This document shows positions 20,384 through 28,650 of a DNA stretch of 64,000 bases, piece after piece; position 1 is the stretch's first letter; every line of letters starts with the position of its first letter. The stretch covers positions 2,993,501 through 3,057,500 of the forward strand of contig JAURUC010000001.1 in NCBI GenBank assembly GCA_030803735.1, in the 5' to 3' direction. Source of the stretch: Actinopolyspora lacussalsi (GTDB lineage Bacteria > Actinomycetota > Actinomycetes > Mycobacteriales > Pseudonocardiaceae). Below the pieces are notes generated by a model. That model was not told the DNA's origin. It saw only the letters and a list, made by a program, of their open reading frames with translations, and searched no databases. Position numbers and translations under genes: made by a program.

Positions 20384-21682
20384 TCAGGCGCTAGGTGTGA
20401 GCCGAGTAGTGGTACTTATCACACGGTCCACGGCGTCACCTCCCCTGCTGTCGTAGAGGTTGGCCAGCAGCTTGAGCACGAAGCGCATCAGCGACTTGCG
20501 GGGGAGTCCGTACTTGGTGGCGGTGCGCATCACCGTCGGATGACCGATGATCTTGCTGAACAGGTTTCCCATCCGGAAGTAGCCGCCCAGCGACTCGGCG
20601 ACGGCACCGGGGTAGCGGGCCAGCGCGCGTTCCCTGGCCGCGGCGTCCGTACGAGACCTCGCCTGGATCACGCACTCGGCTGCCAACCGGGCCGCCTCCA
20701 TCGCGTAGGCGATCCCCTCGCCGTTGAACGGGTTGACCATTCCGCCGGAGTCGCCGACCAGCAACAGGCCGGAGCTGTAGTGCGGCATCCGGTTGAACCC
20801 CATCGGCAGCGCGGCACCGCCGATCCTGCCGGTGGCGTTGGCCTCCCGAAGTCCCCACTCCTCCGGGGTGCCGTCCAACCAGGTGCGGAGCAGCGCACGG
20901 TAGTCAGTCTTGCCGTACGCCTTCGAGGTGGACAGCACACCCAGCCCCACGTTGACGGTGCCGTCGCCCATGCCGAAGATCCAGCCGTAGCCGGGCAACA
21001 GCTCGGCGCCCTTCGGATTCGAGTTGTTCCAGAGCTCCACGTGCGACTCCAGGTAGTCGTCGTCGGCTCGTGGGCTCTCGTAGTAACGCCGGACGGCCAC
21101 CCCCATCGGGCGGTCCTCCCTGCGCTGCAGGCCCATGGACAGCGCCAGCCTGCCGGAAACCCCCTCACAGGAGATGACCAGCGGGGCCCGGTAGCTGACC
21201 TCGGCGCGCTCCGGTCCGGACTTGGCGTGCACGCCGGTGATACGACCGGTTCGCTCGTCGGTGATGGCCTCGGTCACCGAGGTCCGCTGCACCAGCCTCG
21301 CTCCCGACCGCTGCGCGTGGCGTATCAGCAGGTCGTCGAAGTCGTTCCTGGGCCGGACGACGCCGTAGGGCGGGTACTCGGCCAGTTCCGGCCAGTCCAT
21401 TTCCAGCCGCACGCCGCCCCCGACGACCCGGAGTCCCCGGTTGTGCAGCCAGCCCGCTTCCGGGCGGGTGTCCACCCCGAGGTCGATGAGTTCCTTTACC
21501 CCGCGCGGTGTGATTCCGTCGCCGCACACCTTCTCCCGGGGGAAGGCGCTCTTCTCCAGGACGAGAACGTCCAGCCCCGCCTTGGCGAGATAGGTGGCTG
21601 CGGTGGCCCCCGCCGGTCCCGCTCCGACGACGATGACCTCGGCGTCGTCGGTGGCCCGGCCTCGGATGGGGGTGGTTGTCAT
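20384..21682 (-). CDS. menJ: Geranylgeranyl reductase family FAD protein, probable menaquinone reductase MenJ
   Basis: 432-residue flavoprotein. The Rossmann motif VIVVGAGPAGATAATYLAKAG is at residues about 15-36, followed by KVCGDGITPRG and the GD motif LLLVGDSGGMVNPFNGEGI near residue 300. The family saturates isoprene double bonds. In mycobacteria MenJ reduces one unit of the menaquinone tail. The neighbourhood here (polyprenyl synthase, menG, nuo) supports that role over chlorophyll- or archaeal-lipid-type functions. It precedes nuoA on the same strand but is separated by the probable nuo promoter. Confidence 0.85.
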   Translation of the reverse strand: MTTTPIRGRATDDAEVIVVGAGPAGATAATYLAKAGLDVLVLEKSAFPREKVCGDGITPRGVKELIDLGVDTRPEAGWLHNRGLRVVGGGVRLEMDWPELAEYPPYGVVRPRNDFDDLLIRHAQRSGARLVQRTSVTEAITDERTGRITGVHAKSGPERAEVSYRAPLVISCEGVSGRLALSMGLQRREDRPMGVAVRRYYESPRADDDYLESHVELWNNSNPKGAELLPGYGWIFGMGDGTVNVGLGVLSTSKAYGKTDYRALLRTWLDGTPEEWGLREANATGRIGGAALPMGFNRMPHYSSGLLLVGDSGGMVNPFNGEGIAYAMEAARLAAECVIQARSRTDAAARERALARYPGAVAESLGGYFRMGNLFSKIIGHPTVMRTATKYGLPRKSLMRFVLKLLANLYDSRGGDAVDRVISTTTRLTPSA

Positions 21683-21980
21683 GGTGCTCCTTGTCCAGCC
21701 TTGCTGTTCGGATCGACGTCGTTCCCCTCCGATGATCCCGGCGGAACACGCCGCCGCACCGCCCGAGCGACATCGGCGACCTTGTGAATAAGTTCACTAA
21801 CGAGTCTAGGACGGACATCCCGCGCGATCGAGACATCGCGAGCGAAAGAAACTCACGGGCGCGGCGGAAGTCGCGCGGGAGGCGCGAACGCGGGCAGGCG
21901 CGGGACACGGCATCGTCCGCCCGAAGCAGTGGCGGTCACTGCTTCCTTCGGGGGATTCGACTACGCTGTTCGGGCGGCGT

Positions 21981-21998
21981 CGATTTCTCGCGAAATCG
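21981..21998. repeat. Palindromic repeat unit
   Basis: CGATTTCTCGCGAAATCG, with 7-base arms CGATTTC/GAAATCG around TCGC. Member of the family seen at 723, 22025, 23091, 23168, 38673 and 38725. Confidence 0.75.
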
Positions 21999-22021
21999 CC
22001 GCCGCAGCGCGGCTGCCGGGG

Positions 22022-22118
22022 TGTCGATTTCTCGCGAAATCGCCGCGCCGCCACGCCGCGGAGCCGAGCTCCCACCACCCTCGCAGGGCGCACCCCGACC
22101 ACTCCCGCGATCGGCACC
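22022..22118 (-). repeat. Long intergenic repeat element, copy B, ending in palindrome
   Basis: Reverse-orientation copy of the element at 638-743. Read on the minus strand it begins ggtgccgatcgcgg and ends with ggcggcgcggcgatttcgcg and the palindrome core at 22025-22042. It lacks about 8 bases present in copy A just before the palindrome block. Confidence 0.6.
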
Positions 22119-22149
22119 GCCGCGGGTTCTCCCGTGCGGCTCTCGCGAG

Positions 22150-22228
22150 GACGCCGGAGACGTTGTGTAGTACCTACCCGATGTCTCCGGAACCGCAGCG
22201 AGAGCCGTGCGAGAGGTTCCGCCGAGTG
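22150..22228 (+). repeat. Left arm of 79-bp inverted repeat flanking menG
   Basis: Matches the reverse complement of 23000-23078 in three exact blocks: 18 bases starting gacgccggagacg, 12 bases ctacccgatgtc, and 27 bases ending ggttccgccgagtg. Both arms are 79 bases long. The sequence between the blocks has diverged. Confidence 0.85.
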
Positions 22229-22261
22229 AGCAGTCGAAGCAACCCGGCCGGAAGAGTTCGA

Positions 22262-22951
22262 TCAGTAAGGTTTGCGGGCGTGGTGCAGGGCTACGATTCC
22301 TCCGGTGAGATCCCGCCAGGCCACCTCGGACCAGCCGGAGCGGGCGATCGTAGCGGCGAGCTCCCGCTGATCGGGCCAGGCGAGGATCGACTCGGCCAGA
22401 TAGACGTAGGCGTCCGGATTGCTGGCGACGGTCCGTGCGGCCGGCGGAACCGCGCGCAACGCGAGGTTGCGATAGACGGCGCGCAACGGCCTGTTGGTGG
22501 GGGTGGAGAACTCGCAGATCACCAGCCTGCCACCGGGACGGACCACGCGGGCCATCTCCCGCAGCCCGGCCTCGGTGTCGGCCAGGTTCCGCAGTCCGAA
22601 CAACATGGCGACTCCGTCGAAGGCACCATCGGCGAACGGGAGCCGCAGCGCGTCGGCGGCCACCATCGACAACTCCCGGTGCTCCCCGGCCGCGAGCATC
22701 CCCAGTGAGAAGTCGGCGGCCACGCAGTACGCACCACGCCGGGAGAACTCGGCGGTGGAGACGCCGGTGCCGGCGGCCAGATCCAGGATCCGCTCCTCGG
22801 GAGCGGGAGCGAGCGCCCGACGGGTGGCGTCCCGCCAGTGGCGGTCGAGCCCGAAGGAGAGCACCGTGTTGGTGCGGTCGTAGCCACGGGCGACGTCGTC
22901 GAACATCGCCGCTACCGCACGGGGGTTCCTGTCCAGGCCGGCACGAGACAC
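22262..22951 (-). CDS. menG: Demethylmenaquinone methyltransferase
   Basis: Class I SAM-dependent methyltransferase of the UbiE/MenG family, 229 residues, GTG start at 22951. Motifs: [19 protein letters not shown] near the N-terminus, SAM motif [16 protein letters not shown], and the family signature [24 protein letters not shown]. It methylates demethylmenaquinone in the last ring-modifying step. The gene stands alone between two arms of an inverted repeat, which is unusual for a housekeeping gene. Confidence 0.93.
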   Translation of the reverse strand: MSRAGLDRNPRAVAAMFDDVARGYDRTNTVLSFGLDRHWRDATRRALAPAPEERILDLAAGTGVSTAEFSRRGAYCVAADFSLGMLAAGEHRELSMVAADALRLPFADGAFDGVAMLFGLRNLADTEAGLREMARVVRPGGRLVICEFSTPTNRPLRAVYRNLALRAVPPAARTVASNPDAYVYLAESILAWPDQRELAATIARSGWSEVAWRDLTGGIVALHHARKPY

Positions 22952-22999
22952 ACCCGCACTTTACTAGTAGGAGTCGGCGACCCGGTTTCCGCAGGTGTC

Positions 23000-23078
23000 C
23001 ACTCGGCGGAACCTCTCGCACGGCTCGTGAGCGGGTGCCCCGACATCGGGTAGCGACCTGCACAACGTCTCCGGCGTC
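23000..23078 (-). repeat. Right arm of 79-bp inverted repeat flanking menG
   Basis: Inverted partner of 22150-22228. Exact blocks of 27, 12 and 18 bases are shared. The arms enclose 771 bases containing menG and its start region, and on both sides the palindromic repeat units lie just outside the arm. Confidence 0.85.
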
Positions 23079-23090
23079 GTAACGGCGCGG

Positions 23091-23108
23091 CGATTTCGCG
23101 AGAAATCG
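23091..23108. repeat. Palindromic repeat unit
   Basis: CGATTTCGCGAGAAATCG, preceded by ggcgcgg as in copies A and B of the longer element. Confidence 0.75.
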
Positions 23109-23167
23109 ACGGTGGCCGGGCCGAGTGGTGGTGCCCGCGATCCGGTGCCGCCGCACCGTGGGCCCGG

Positions 23168-23185
23168 CGATTTCGCGGGAAATCG
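23168..23185. repeat. Palindromic repeat unit
   Basis: CGATTTCGCGGGAAATCG followed by acgcc, in the same orientation as the copy at 23091, 77 bases away. Confidence 0.75.
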
Positions 23186-23397
23186 ACGCCGCTACCACCG
23201 AAAGCGGTACCGCCTCCCGGGCTGAGCGATTAGAATCCCTCTCGGCCGATCGGACGTGGCACGCACCGCGTGCGGGCCAGTCGGCCCGGACCACTCCGCA
23301 CCGCTGCGTACCCGCCCGGGATTCTTGACCGGAGCATCGCCGCGCGGCCACACGCAATTGGCCTGCCGGTTACCCATAGCGACCACAATGGTGCGGT

Positions 23398-24237
23398 ATG
23401 AGTGTTTCGCCTCCCCCGAAGACCGGCCGTGCGGAACAGGCCCTGATCTCACGCGCCTTGGAGACCGCGGGGCGGCTGGCCAACGAAGCGGCCGATGTCA
23501 TCACGGCAACGGCGGGACACGACACACCACCGTCGGAGCCGGACTCCCCCTTCGACTGGGTCACCGATGTGGGACGCACCCTGGAACGCCATACCCGGAG
23601 AATCCTGGCGGAGCACTTTCCGGGAATACCGGTGTACGGCGAGGAGTTCGACGCGGCCGCGTTGGGCGAGGGACAGGGCGGTTTCCGCTGGGTGGTCGAC
23701 CCGGTGGACGGCACCGCGAACTACGTCGCCGGGGTGCCCTGGTGTGCCTACAGCCTGGCGATGCTCGACGCACAGGGCCCCGTGGTCGGTGTGGTGGCCG
23801 ATCCCTACCGGGCGCAGATATACGCGGCCGCTCGCGACCGGGGGATGCGTGCGAACGGAAAACCGGTGCGGTTGACGGAATCGCGTTCCCCCAGAGCGAG
23901 CATCGTCTGCACCGAGTTCACCAGGTACGGCCCCTGGCGGGGTATGGACAGGTTCATAACCAACGCCGCTGCCGATCACGTGGGGGTTCGGGTTCTCGGG
24001 TCACCCGCGCTGGCGATCACGCAGGTGGCGCTCGGGCAGGCGGTGGCCGCCGTGCTTCCCTCCTACGGGGAGTGGGACGTGGCGGGAGCGCTGGCACTCG
24101 CCGTGGAGTCCGGGGCCAACGTGCTGGACAGCTACGGAAGGCCCGCCTCGCTGCCGCACGACGGTCTTCTGGTGGCCGCTCCCGGGGTCACCGAGACCGC
24201 GTTCGGCTGGTGGTGGCACGCATCGGGAGCGGACTGA
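23398..24237 (+). CDS. Inositol monophosphatase family protein
   Basis: 279-residue metal-dependent phosphatase of the IMPase/FBPase-like fold. Metal-binding motifs are YGEEFD near residue 80 and WVVDPVDGTANY near residue 100. The C-terminal motif reads YGEWDVAGALALA, close to the usual WDxAAG pattern. Substrates in the family include inositol phosphates, histidinol phosphate and PAP. The exact one cannot be told here. Starts at ATG 23398 without a strong ribosome site and ends 15 bases before a convergent gene. Confidence 0.88.
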   Translation: MSVSPPPKTGRAEQALISRALETAGRLANEAADVITATAGHDTPPSEPDSPFDWVTDVGRTLERHTRRILAEHFPGIPVYGEEFDAAALGEGQGGFRWVVDPVDGTANYVAGVPWCAYSLAMLDAQGPVVGVVADPYRAQIYAAARDRGMRANGKPVRLTESRSPRASIVCTEFTRYGPWRGMDRFITNAAADHVGVRVLGSPALAITQVALGQAVAAVLPSYGEWDVAGALALAVESGANVLDSYGRPASLPHDGLLVAAPGVTETAFGWWWHASGAD

Positions 24238-24252
24238 CCAACAGCCCACCGT

Positions 24253-24897
24253 TCAGGCCCGCGCCCTCACCAGCGAGGGCGTCTCAGGCGTTCCGCCCGA
24301 ACCGGCCCTGCCCTCCAGGATCGCCGACATCGCGGGCAACAGGGGGAATCGCTCCCGCAACGCGGCTATTCGCCGCTGTGCGTGCTCCTGGTCGGCCCCC
24401 GCGGCCAGCTCGGCGACCACACCTGCCAACTGGTCTCCCAGTTCGGTGAACCGCGATACCGCCATCACGACACCGTCCTGAATCCTGCGGAGCGCCACGC
24501 GCCGTGTCGAATCGGCGGTGGCGCCCGGGGAGTCACCGGTGTCGAGCTCACGGGCGAGCTGCACCAGCGTTCGTACCGTGGGCAGCTCGGCGTCCATGCG
24601 GTAAACGACCTGCCGCAACCCGCGACGCACCGGTAGCGATGAGACCGTGTCGGCGGCTCGAACCGCCCGGTGCACGGCCTGCTCGCACCGGTTGAGTTCG
24701 CACAGCCACGCGTCTCGGTGCTCGGTCAGCGCGTGTTCGAGTCCGCCACGGGCGTCGGTGCTGGTGCCCGACGTGGTCTTCGGCGGCTCTTCGGGGACCG
24801 GAGGCGCGCTCGACGAACGTCGAGCCAACACCCCCAGGAGCACACCGAGCACGCCGGCGGCCAACGCCACGATCAGGTGCGTCCAGAATCCGCCCAT
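24253..24897 (-). CDS. Membrane-anchored helical protein of unknown function
   Basis: 214 residues. An N-terminal membrane segment ([19 protein letters not shown], about residues 7-26) is followed by a Pro/Ser/Thr-rich linker and about 150 residues of mainly helical sequence with regularly spaced Leu, Arg and Glu. No family recognised. Convergent with the phosphatase gene and probably its own unit, since the next upstream gene starts more than a kilobase away on the same strand. Confidence 0.7.
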   Translation of the reverse strand: MGGFWTHLIVALAAGVLGVLLGVLARRSSSAPPVPEEPPKTTSGTSTDARGGLEHALTEHRDAWLCELNRCEQAVHRAVRAADTVSSLPVRRGLRQVVYRMDAELPTVRTLVQLARELDTGDSPGATADSTRRVALRRIQDGVVMAVSRFTELGDQLAGVVAELAAGADQEHAQRRIAALRERFPLLPAMSAILEGRAGSGGTPETPSLVRARA

Positions 24898-25129
24898 TTC
24901 CCGCGGTGCCCTTCGCTCGAACTCCCCCTGGCCGTGTACCGGGGTTCCTCCTGACCGGAACGGATGGAACGCTCCGCTCCACGAGGACTCCCGAGGCGCG
25001 CACTACGCCACTCGAAGAGTGTGCCCGGAGAGCGGTCCGGTTCGCTTGGGGGAAAGTACTCAAATACCGACCGGCGGAATCCCCACCGGTTCTCGAATTC
25101 CCGACGGGCTCTCGGGCTCCGAACGGCCC
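24898..25129. other. Intergenic gap with no recognisable feature
   Basis: 232 bases between the membrane-anchored gene and the PaaC-like gene. I see no gene, clear hairpin or repeat. It presumably contains the promoter of the leftward gene at 24897. Confidence 0.4.
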
Positions 25130-26080
25130 TCAGGCCTCGACCGTCTCGTACTGCCGCATCTCGGCGAGCAGGAACTCCAGCGCGGTGGTGTGCACACCGG
25201 TGCGTCCCAGCGGCTCCACGTCGTCGTGGAAGACCCGCGCGTCGGGCGGTTCCAGTCGCGCCACCGAGAGCACCTCGTCGAGCAACGCCGCCACTTCGGT
25301 GCGCAGCCCGGCCGGATCCACCGCGAAGCCGAGGGCGGCCAGCCTGCGCTCCACGGGGTGTGGGACGAACAGTTCGCCGGTCATCGGCCAGACCCGGGCC
25401 AGCCCGGTGCTCATCCGCTCCCGCGAGGCGGACGTGCCGTCGCCGAGGCGGATGACCCACTGCGCGGCGTGATCGCGATGTCCGCGCACTTCCGGCAGCG
25501 CCACCCGCGCCAGTTCCGAGAGCACCGGATCACGGCTGGCGACGAGCTTGCCGAACAGGGCTGTTCGCCAGGCCGCGCAGACCATCAGCCTGGCGATGGA
25601 GACGGCGAAGTCCCCACCCGCTCCGGGACCGCAGTCGAGCTCGACGAGCCGGACGTTGCGGAACTCCTCCACCCCTCGTTCGTGCGCGAGCAGGTTCTCG
25701 TCACGCCCGCTGTCCTCCACGGTCGCGGCGCGGTGCAACAGCTCTCTGGCGTGGCCGAGCAACTCCAGCAACATGCCGACCTGGACGCAGTCCTCCTCCA
25801 GATCGGGGGAGTGCTGGCACCAACCGACCTGACGTCGTGCCAGCACGAGAGCGTCGTCGCCGAGCATCATGCAGTAGACCGAGAGGTCGGCCGCGGAAAC
25901 ATCGTCCGGAACCCCGCGATCCGTCGACGTCAGTGGAGTGCCCGCGGCCCGCACAGTCCAACGCTGCCGCTCACCGAGGGAATTGGAAATGCCTTCGGGC
26001 GTGGCGGTGCCCCCGCCTTCACGAGCTCCCCGCCGGTAGGGGAACCACCTCGGTGCGTCGCCGATTCCGGAAGTAACCAT
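25130..26080 (-). CDS. Orphan PaaC-like ferritin-fold protein (phenylacetyl-CoA epoxidase structural subunit family)
   Basis: 316 residues from ATG 26080. Regions resembling PaaC are LGDDALVLARRQVGWCQHSP, VGMLLELLGHARELLHRAA, VEEFRNVRLVELDCG, SRDPVLSELARVALPEVRGH and the C-terminal GVHTTALEFLLAEMRQ. In the known system PaaC is the non-catalytic partner of the di-iron subunit PaaA in ring epoxidation of phenylacetyl-CoA. No paaA, B, D or E is in this window, so the protein may act with partners encoded elsewhere or have a new role. The first 60 residues are an extra extension. Three tandem 18-base repeats lie upstream. Confidence 0.75.
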   Translation of the reverse strand: MVTSGIGDAPRWFPYRRGAREGGGTATPEGISNSLGERQRWTVRAAGTPLTSTDRGVPDDVSAADLSVYCMMLGDDALVLARRQVGWCQHSPDLEEDCVQVGMLLELLGHARELLHRAATVEDSGRDENLLAHERGVEEFRNVRLVELDCGPGAGGDFAVSIARLMVCAAWRTALFGKLVASRDPVLSELARVALPEVRGHRDHAAQWVIRLGDGTSASRERMSTGLARVWPMTGELFVPHPVERRLAALGFAVDPAGLRTEVAALLDEVLSVARLEPPDARVFHDDVEPLGRTGVHTTALEFLLAEMRQYETVEA

Positions 26081-26146
26081 GGCCGCCCCCGTTCCGCCCC
26101 GGTCCGCTCGGCTCCGGTCCACTCAGCCCGAACCGCGGGATGTCAC

Positions 26147-26200
26147 TTCGGCTGTCAGCGCTGGTTCGGCCGTCAGCACTGGTTCGGCTGTCAGCGCCGG
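26147..26200. repeat. Tandem 18-bp repeat, three units
   Basis: Units at 26147-26164, 26165-26182 and 26183-26200, based on ttcggctgtcagcgctgg with two or fewer changes each. Located in the gap between the PaaC-like gene start and the DUF3592-like gene. Confidence 0.85.
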
Positions 26201-26264
26201 GTCACACCGTCATTCTCCCACCGCAACGCGATACCCCCAATAGAGTGAAGAACAGTGGGGCGCC

Positions 26265-26759
26265 TCAAGCGCGGAGAGTGCGCCGCGTCAGCCAGTAAGC
26301 GGACAGCACGATCGCCCACAGCACCGCCAGCGCGCTGCCGACGGGCAGCAGCGCCACCGACATGTTCCTGCCCGCCACGCGCACCAGATCCGGGTTCCCC
26401 CTGTCGAACTCGACGCTGACCAGCTGCCCCTCCTGCAACCCCACGGGGTAGAGCACGCCGTTCGGCGGGGTGTACACCCGGCCACTGTCGGTGTTGAACC
26501 GGACCACGGTACGCAGGTAGGACTTCTCCACGACCTCGGCCGAGGCGGTTCCCATGTCCTGTTCGATGCTGCGATCGTCGATGTGGCAGGCCAGCAACAA
26601 CGCCAGACCGAGGGCGGTGAAGAAACCACCCACCGCCAACACCAGCGACGGCGCGAGGCGCCGGAACCCGCGTGGAAACCACCGCGTTCCCGAACGGTTG
26701 TCGGCGCTGTTCGGTTCCGCGGTGCCGACCGTCCGCTCCGGTTGCGTCTCGCCAGTCAC
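26265..26759 (-). CDS. DUF3592-type membrane protein
   Basis: 164 residues with two membrane helices (about 36-60, LAPSLVLAVGGFFTALGLALL, and 135-157) bracketing an extracytoplasmic beta-rich segment (VVEKSYLRTVVRFNTDSGRVYTPP region, then GLQEGQLVSVEFDRGNPDLVRV). This matches the pattern of DUF3592 proteins. Similar genes neighbour menaquinone genes in mycobacteria (Rv0556 region), which fits its place beside menF. Function unknown. Confidence 0.75.
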   Translation of the reverse strand: MTGETQPERTVGTAEPNSADNRSGTRWFPRGFRRLAPSLVLAVGGFFTALGLALLLACHIDDRSIEQDMGTASAEVVEKSYLRTVVRFNTDSGRVYTPPNGVLYPVGLQEGQLVSVEFDRGNPDLVRVAGRNMSVALLPVGSALAVLWAIVLSAYWLTRRTLRA

Positions 26760-26889
26760 GACCAGTGATTGTAGTGCTCCCGGCGAGCCGGCCGGCGTTC
26801 CCGGTGGCAGCGGACGCCTCCGAGGTGGCGACGGGCACGCGCGAGGCGGGTGTCACCCGACAGAGTCGCAGGACACCTACCCTCGAAAC

Positions 26890-28176
26890 GTGGACCACTT
26901 CCAGCAGAATCTGACTGTCCGCACACGTAGGGTTCCGTCTCCAGAGGGACACTACGATCTTTTGGACCTGTTGCCCGAAGGGATATCACCCGATTCGGGG
27001 CCGCTTTGCTGGACGCGACACGGTGAAGGGGTGGTCGGCTGGGGAGAAGCGCTGCGCATCGAGACGGAGCGCGAGGAGCGGTTCGTGGCGGCGGACGAGC
27101 GGTGGCAGCGGCTCGCGGCGCGGATGGAAGTCGACGACGAGGTGAGGCTGCCGGGGACGGGTCCGGTGGCCTTCGCCAGCATCGCCTTCGGCGACGATCC
27201 CGGGTCGTCGGTGCTGATAGTCCCCGAAGTCGTGCTCGGGCAGCGCGGCGGGGTGCGTTGGATCACCACCATCGGTGAGCACGACCGGCGGCTTTCCCGT
27301 GCCGCTCCCGCACGGGCTCCCGGAACCATCCGCTACAGCGACGGGGAGTTCCCCACCACGCGTTACCGGCAGGCGGTGGCCGAGGCGGTACGCCGAATGC
27401 GCGGCTCGACCGAGCTGAGCAAGGTGGTGCTGGCGCACGATCTGCTCGCCACCACCTCGGAACCGCTGAACTCGCGCTACCTGCTCGGCAACCTCGGCAG
27501 GCGCTACCCCGGGTGCTGGACGTTCGCGGTGGACGGGCTGGTGGGAGCCACGCCGGAATTACTGCTGCAGCGCAACGGCAACGAGGTGAGTTCCCGGGTA
27601 CTCGCCGGGACGGCTTGGCCGCACGAGGGACGCACCCAGCGGCAGCTGATGTCGGAGTTGCTGGGCTCGGCGAAGAACCGCGGGGAGCACACTTACGCGG
27701 TGCGTTCACTGGCGGACGGGCTGGAGCCGTTCTGCAAGGAGCTGGACGTGCCCACCACTCCCGAGGTGCTGCGACTGCGCAACGTGATGCACCTGGCTTC
27801 GGACGTCTCCGGACAACTGGACCCGATGCTCGCGCAGAACGGCCACGCCGGGCTGCTGCGACTGGTGCAGTCGGTGCATCCCACGGCCGCGGTCGGCGGA
27901 ACACCGACGGCGGGCGCGATCGAACTGATCGACGAGCTGGAGGAGATGAACCGGGAGCGCTACGCGGGACCGGTCGGCTGGGTGGACGCCGACGGCAACG
28001 GGGAGTTCGGTATCGCACTGCGCTGTGCACGGATCACGTGGCACTCCGGCGAGGGATCGCGGGCGCGGTTGTTCGCGGGCTGCGGCGTGGTCCCCGACTC
28101 CGATCCGGACACCGAGGTCACCGAGGCGGAGGCGAAACTTCTCCCCGTTCGGGAGGCTCTGGAAGGGGTGCGTTGA
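26890..28176 (+). CDS. menF: Isochorismate synthase
   Basis: 428-residue chorismate-utilising enzyme that isomerises chorismate to isochorismate, the entry step of menaquinone synthesis. Motifs: ELSKVVLAHDL, SSRVLAGTAWPHEGRT, SAKNRGEHTYAVRS, LVQSVHPTAAVGGTPT and GPVGWVDADGNGEFGIALR, all in the order of the MenF/EntC family. I chose GTG 26890 (VDHFQQNL) because the longer open frame upstream overlaps the divergent gene in antisense. Spacing to menD (3.1 kb) shows the men genes are dispersed, not one operon. Confidence 0.92.
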   Translation: MDHFQQNLTVRTRRVPSPEGHYDLLDLLPEGISPDSGPLCWTRHGEGVVGWGEALRIETEREERFVAADERWQRLAARMEVDDEVRLPGTGPVAFASIAFGDDPGSSVLIVPEVVLGQRGGVRWITTIGEHDRRLSRAAPARAPGTIRYSDGEFPTTRYRQAVAEAVRRMRGSTELSKVVLAHDLLATTSEPLNSRYLLGNLGRRYPGCWTFAVDGLVGATPELLLQRNGNEVSSRVLAGTAWPHEGRTQRQLMSELLGSAKNRGEHTYAVRSLADGLEPFCKELDVPTTPEVLRLRNVMHLASDVSGQLDPMLAQNGHAGLLRLVQSVHPTAAVGGTPTAGAIELIDELEEMNRERYAGPVGWVDADGNGEFGIALRCARITWHSGEGSRARLFAGCGVVPDSDPDTEVTEAEAKLLPVREALEGVR

Positions 28177-28218
28177 GCGCGGCTGTTCGTCGACGCCGAG
28201 CTTTCTTCCGCAGGGTGT

Positions 28219-28482
28219 TCACTCGTGCTCGGCTGGGCACGCGGCGCGTAGTTTCCGCAGCACCGCGTCCACGTCGTCGGCAGCCGCCCGGGGATCCGCT
28301 CGGTAGGCGATGACCAGTTTCTCGGCCACACGCTCGGGATCCTCACCGTTGAGCAGATCGCGCAACACCCGGGCTCCGGTCGTGTTGAGCTCTCCGGACA
28401 TCTCGTCGTGCAACAACATCCTCTTCGGACCTCCACGAGCCCGCCCGGCCGACGATGCGGCTGTGCGAATCCTGGACTCCAC
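28219..28482 (-). CDS. PqqD-like small protein (possible RRE fold)
   Basis: 87 residues from GTG 28482. A longer frame to 28578 is possible but less protein-like. The pattern RMLLHDEMSGELNTTGARVL, then LLNGEDPERVAEKLV and DDVDAVLRKLRAA resembles PqqD-family proteins: short beta-hairpin, LNxTGAxV/IxxLL, then a three-helix wing. PqqD-like domains bind leader peptides in RiPP pathways. No radical SAM enzyme, lasso protease or precursor is adjacent, and the YcaO/SagB genes are 33 kb away. Convergent with menF. The family call is by eye. Confidence 0.5.
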   Translation of the reverse strand: MESRIRTAASSAGRARGGPKRMLLHDEMSGELNTTGARVLRDLLNGEDPERVAEKLVIAYRADPRAAADDVDAVLRKLRAACPAEHE

Positions 28483-28600
28483 ACCGGACCGACCGGGTGC
28501 TTCCACTCGAACGCTAGCGAGGTCTCCGGTTCCCGCAAAGCCGCAGTACCGGAATTCACGCGAAGGTACGACTCGCACGACTGTGGAACGACACGAAAAA

Positions 28601-28633
28601 CCATCCCCGCTCGCACCGAGCGAACGGGGACGG
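28601..28633 (-). terminator. Rho-independent terminator of the M1 peptidase gene
   Basis: Imperfect GC-rich hairpin (ccatccccgctcg ... cgaacggggacgg) directly after the stop at 28651. On the minus strand it is followed by a run of five T (aaaaa at 28596-28600 on the plus strand). Confidence 0.8.
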
Positions 28634-28650
28634 TGACGAGAGCAGCCGGT

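Larger units (their letters stand above)
21683..22261. other. Intergenic region between menJ and menG holding repeats
   Basis: 579 bases without a supported gene. It holds a palindrome at 21981-21998, repeat element copy B (22022-22118, with palindrome 22025-22042) and the left arm of the menG-flanking inverted repeat (22150-22228). Open frames here are short or built on the repeats. Confidence 0.6.
22952..23397. other. Divergent intergenic region upstream of menG and the phosphatase gene
   Basis: 446 bases with no supported gene. Contents: right arm of the 79-bp inverted repeat (23000-23078), two palindromic repeat units (23091-23108 and 23168-23185), and presumably the promoters of menG (leftward) and the inositol monophosphatase-like gene (rightward). 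No clear -35/-10 pair was found. Confidence 0.6.

Noticed and set aside
21936..23357. 473-codon minus-strand frame running across menG and its flanks
   Set aside because: It overlaps menG in another frame, is Arg-rich and contains the translated palindromic repeats. No family pattern.
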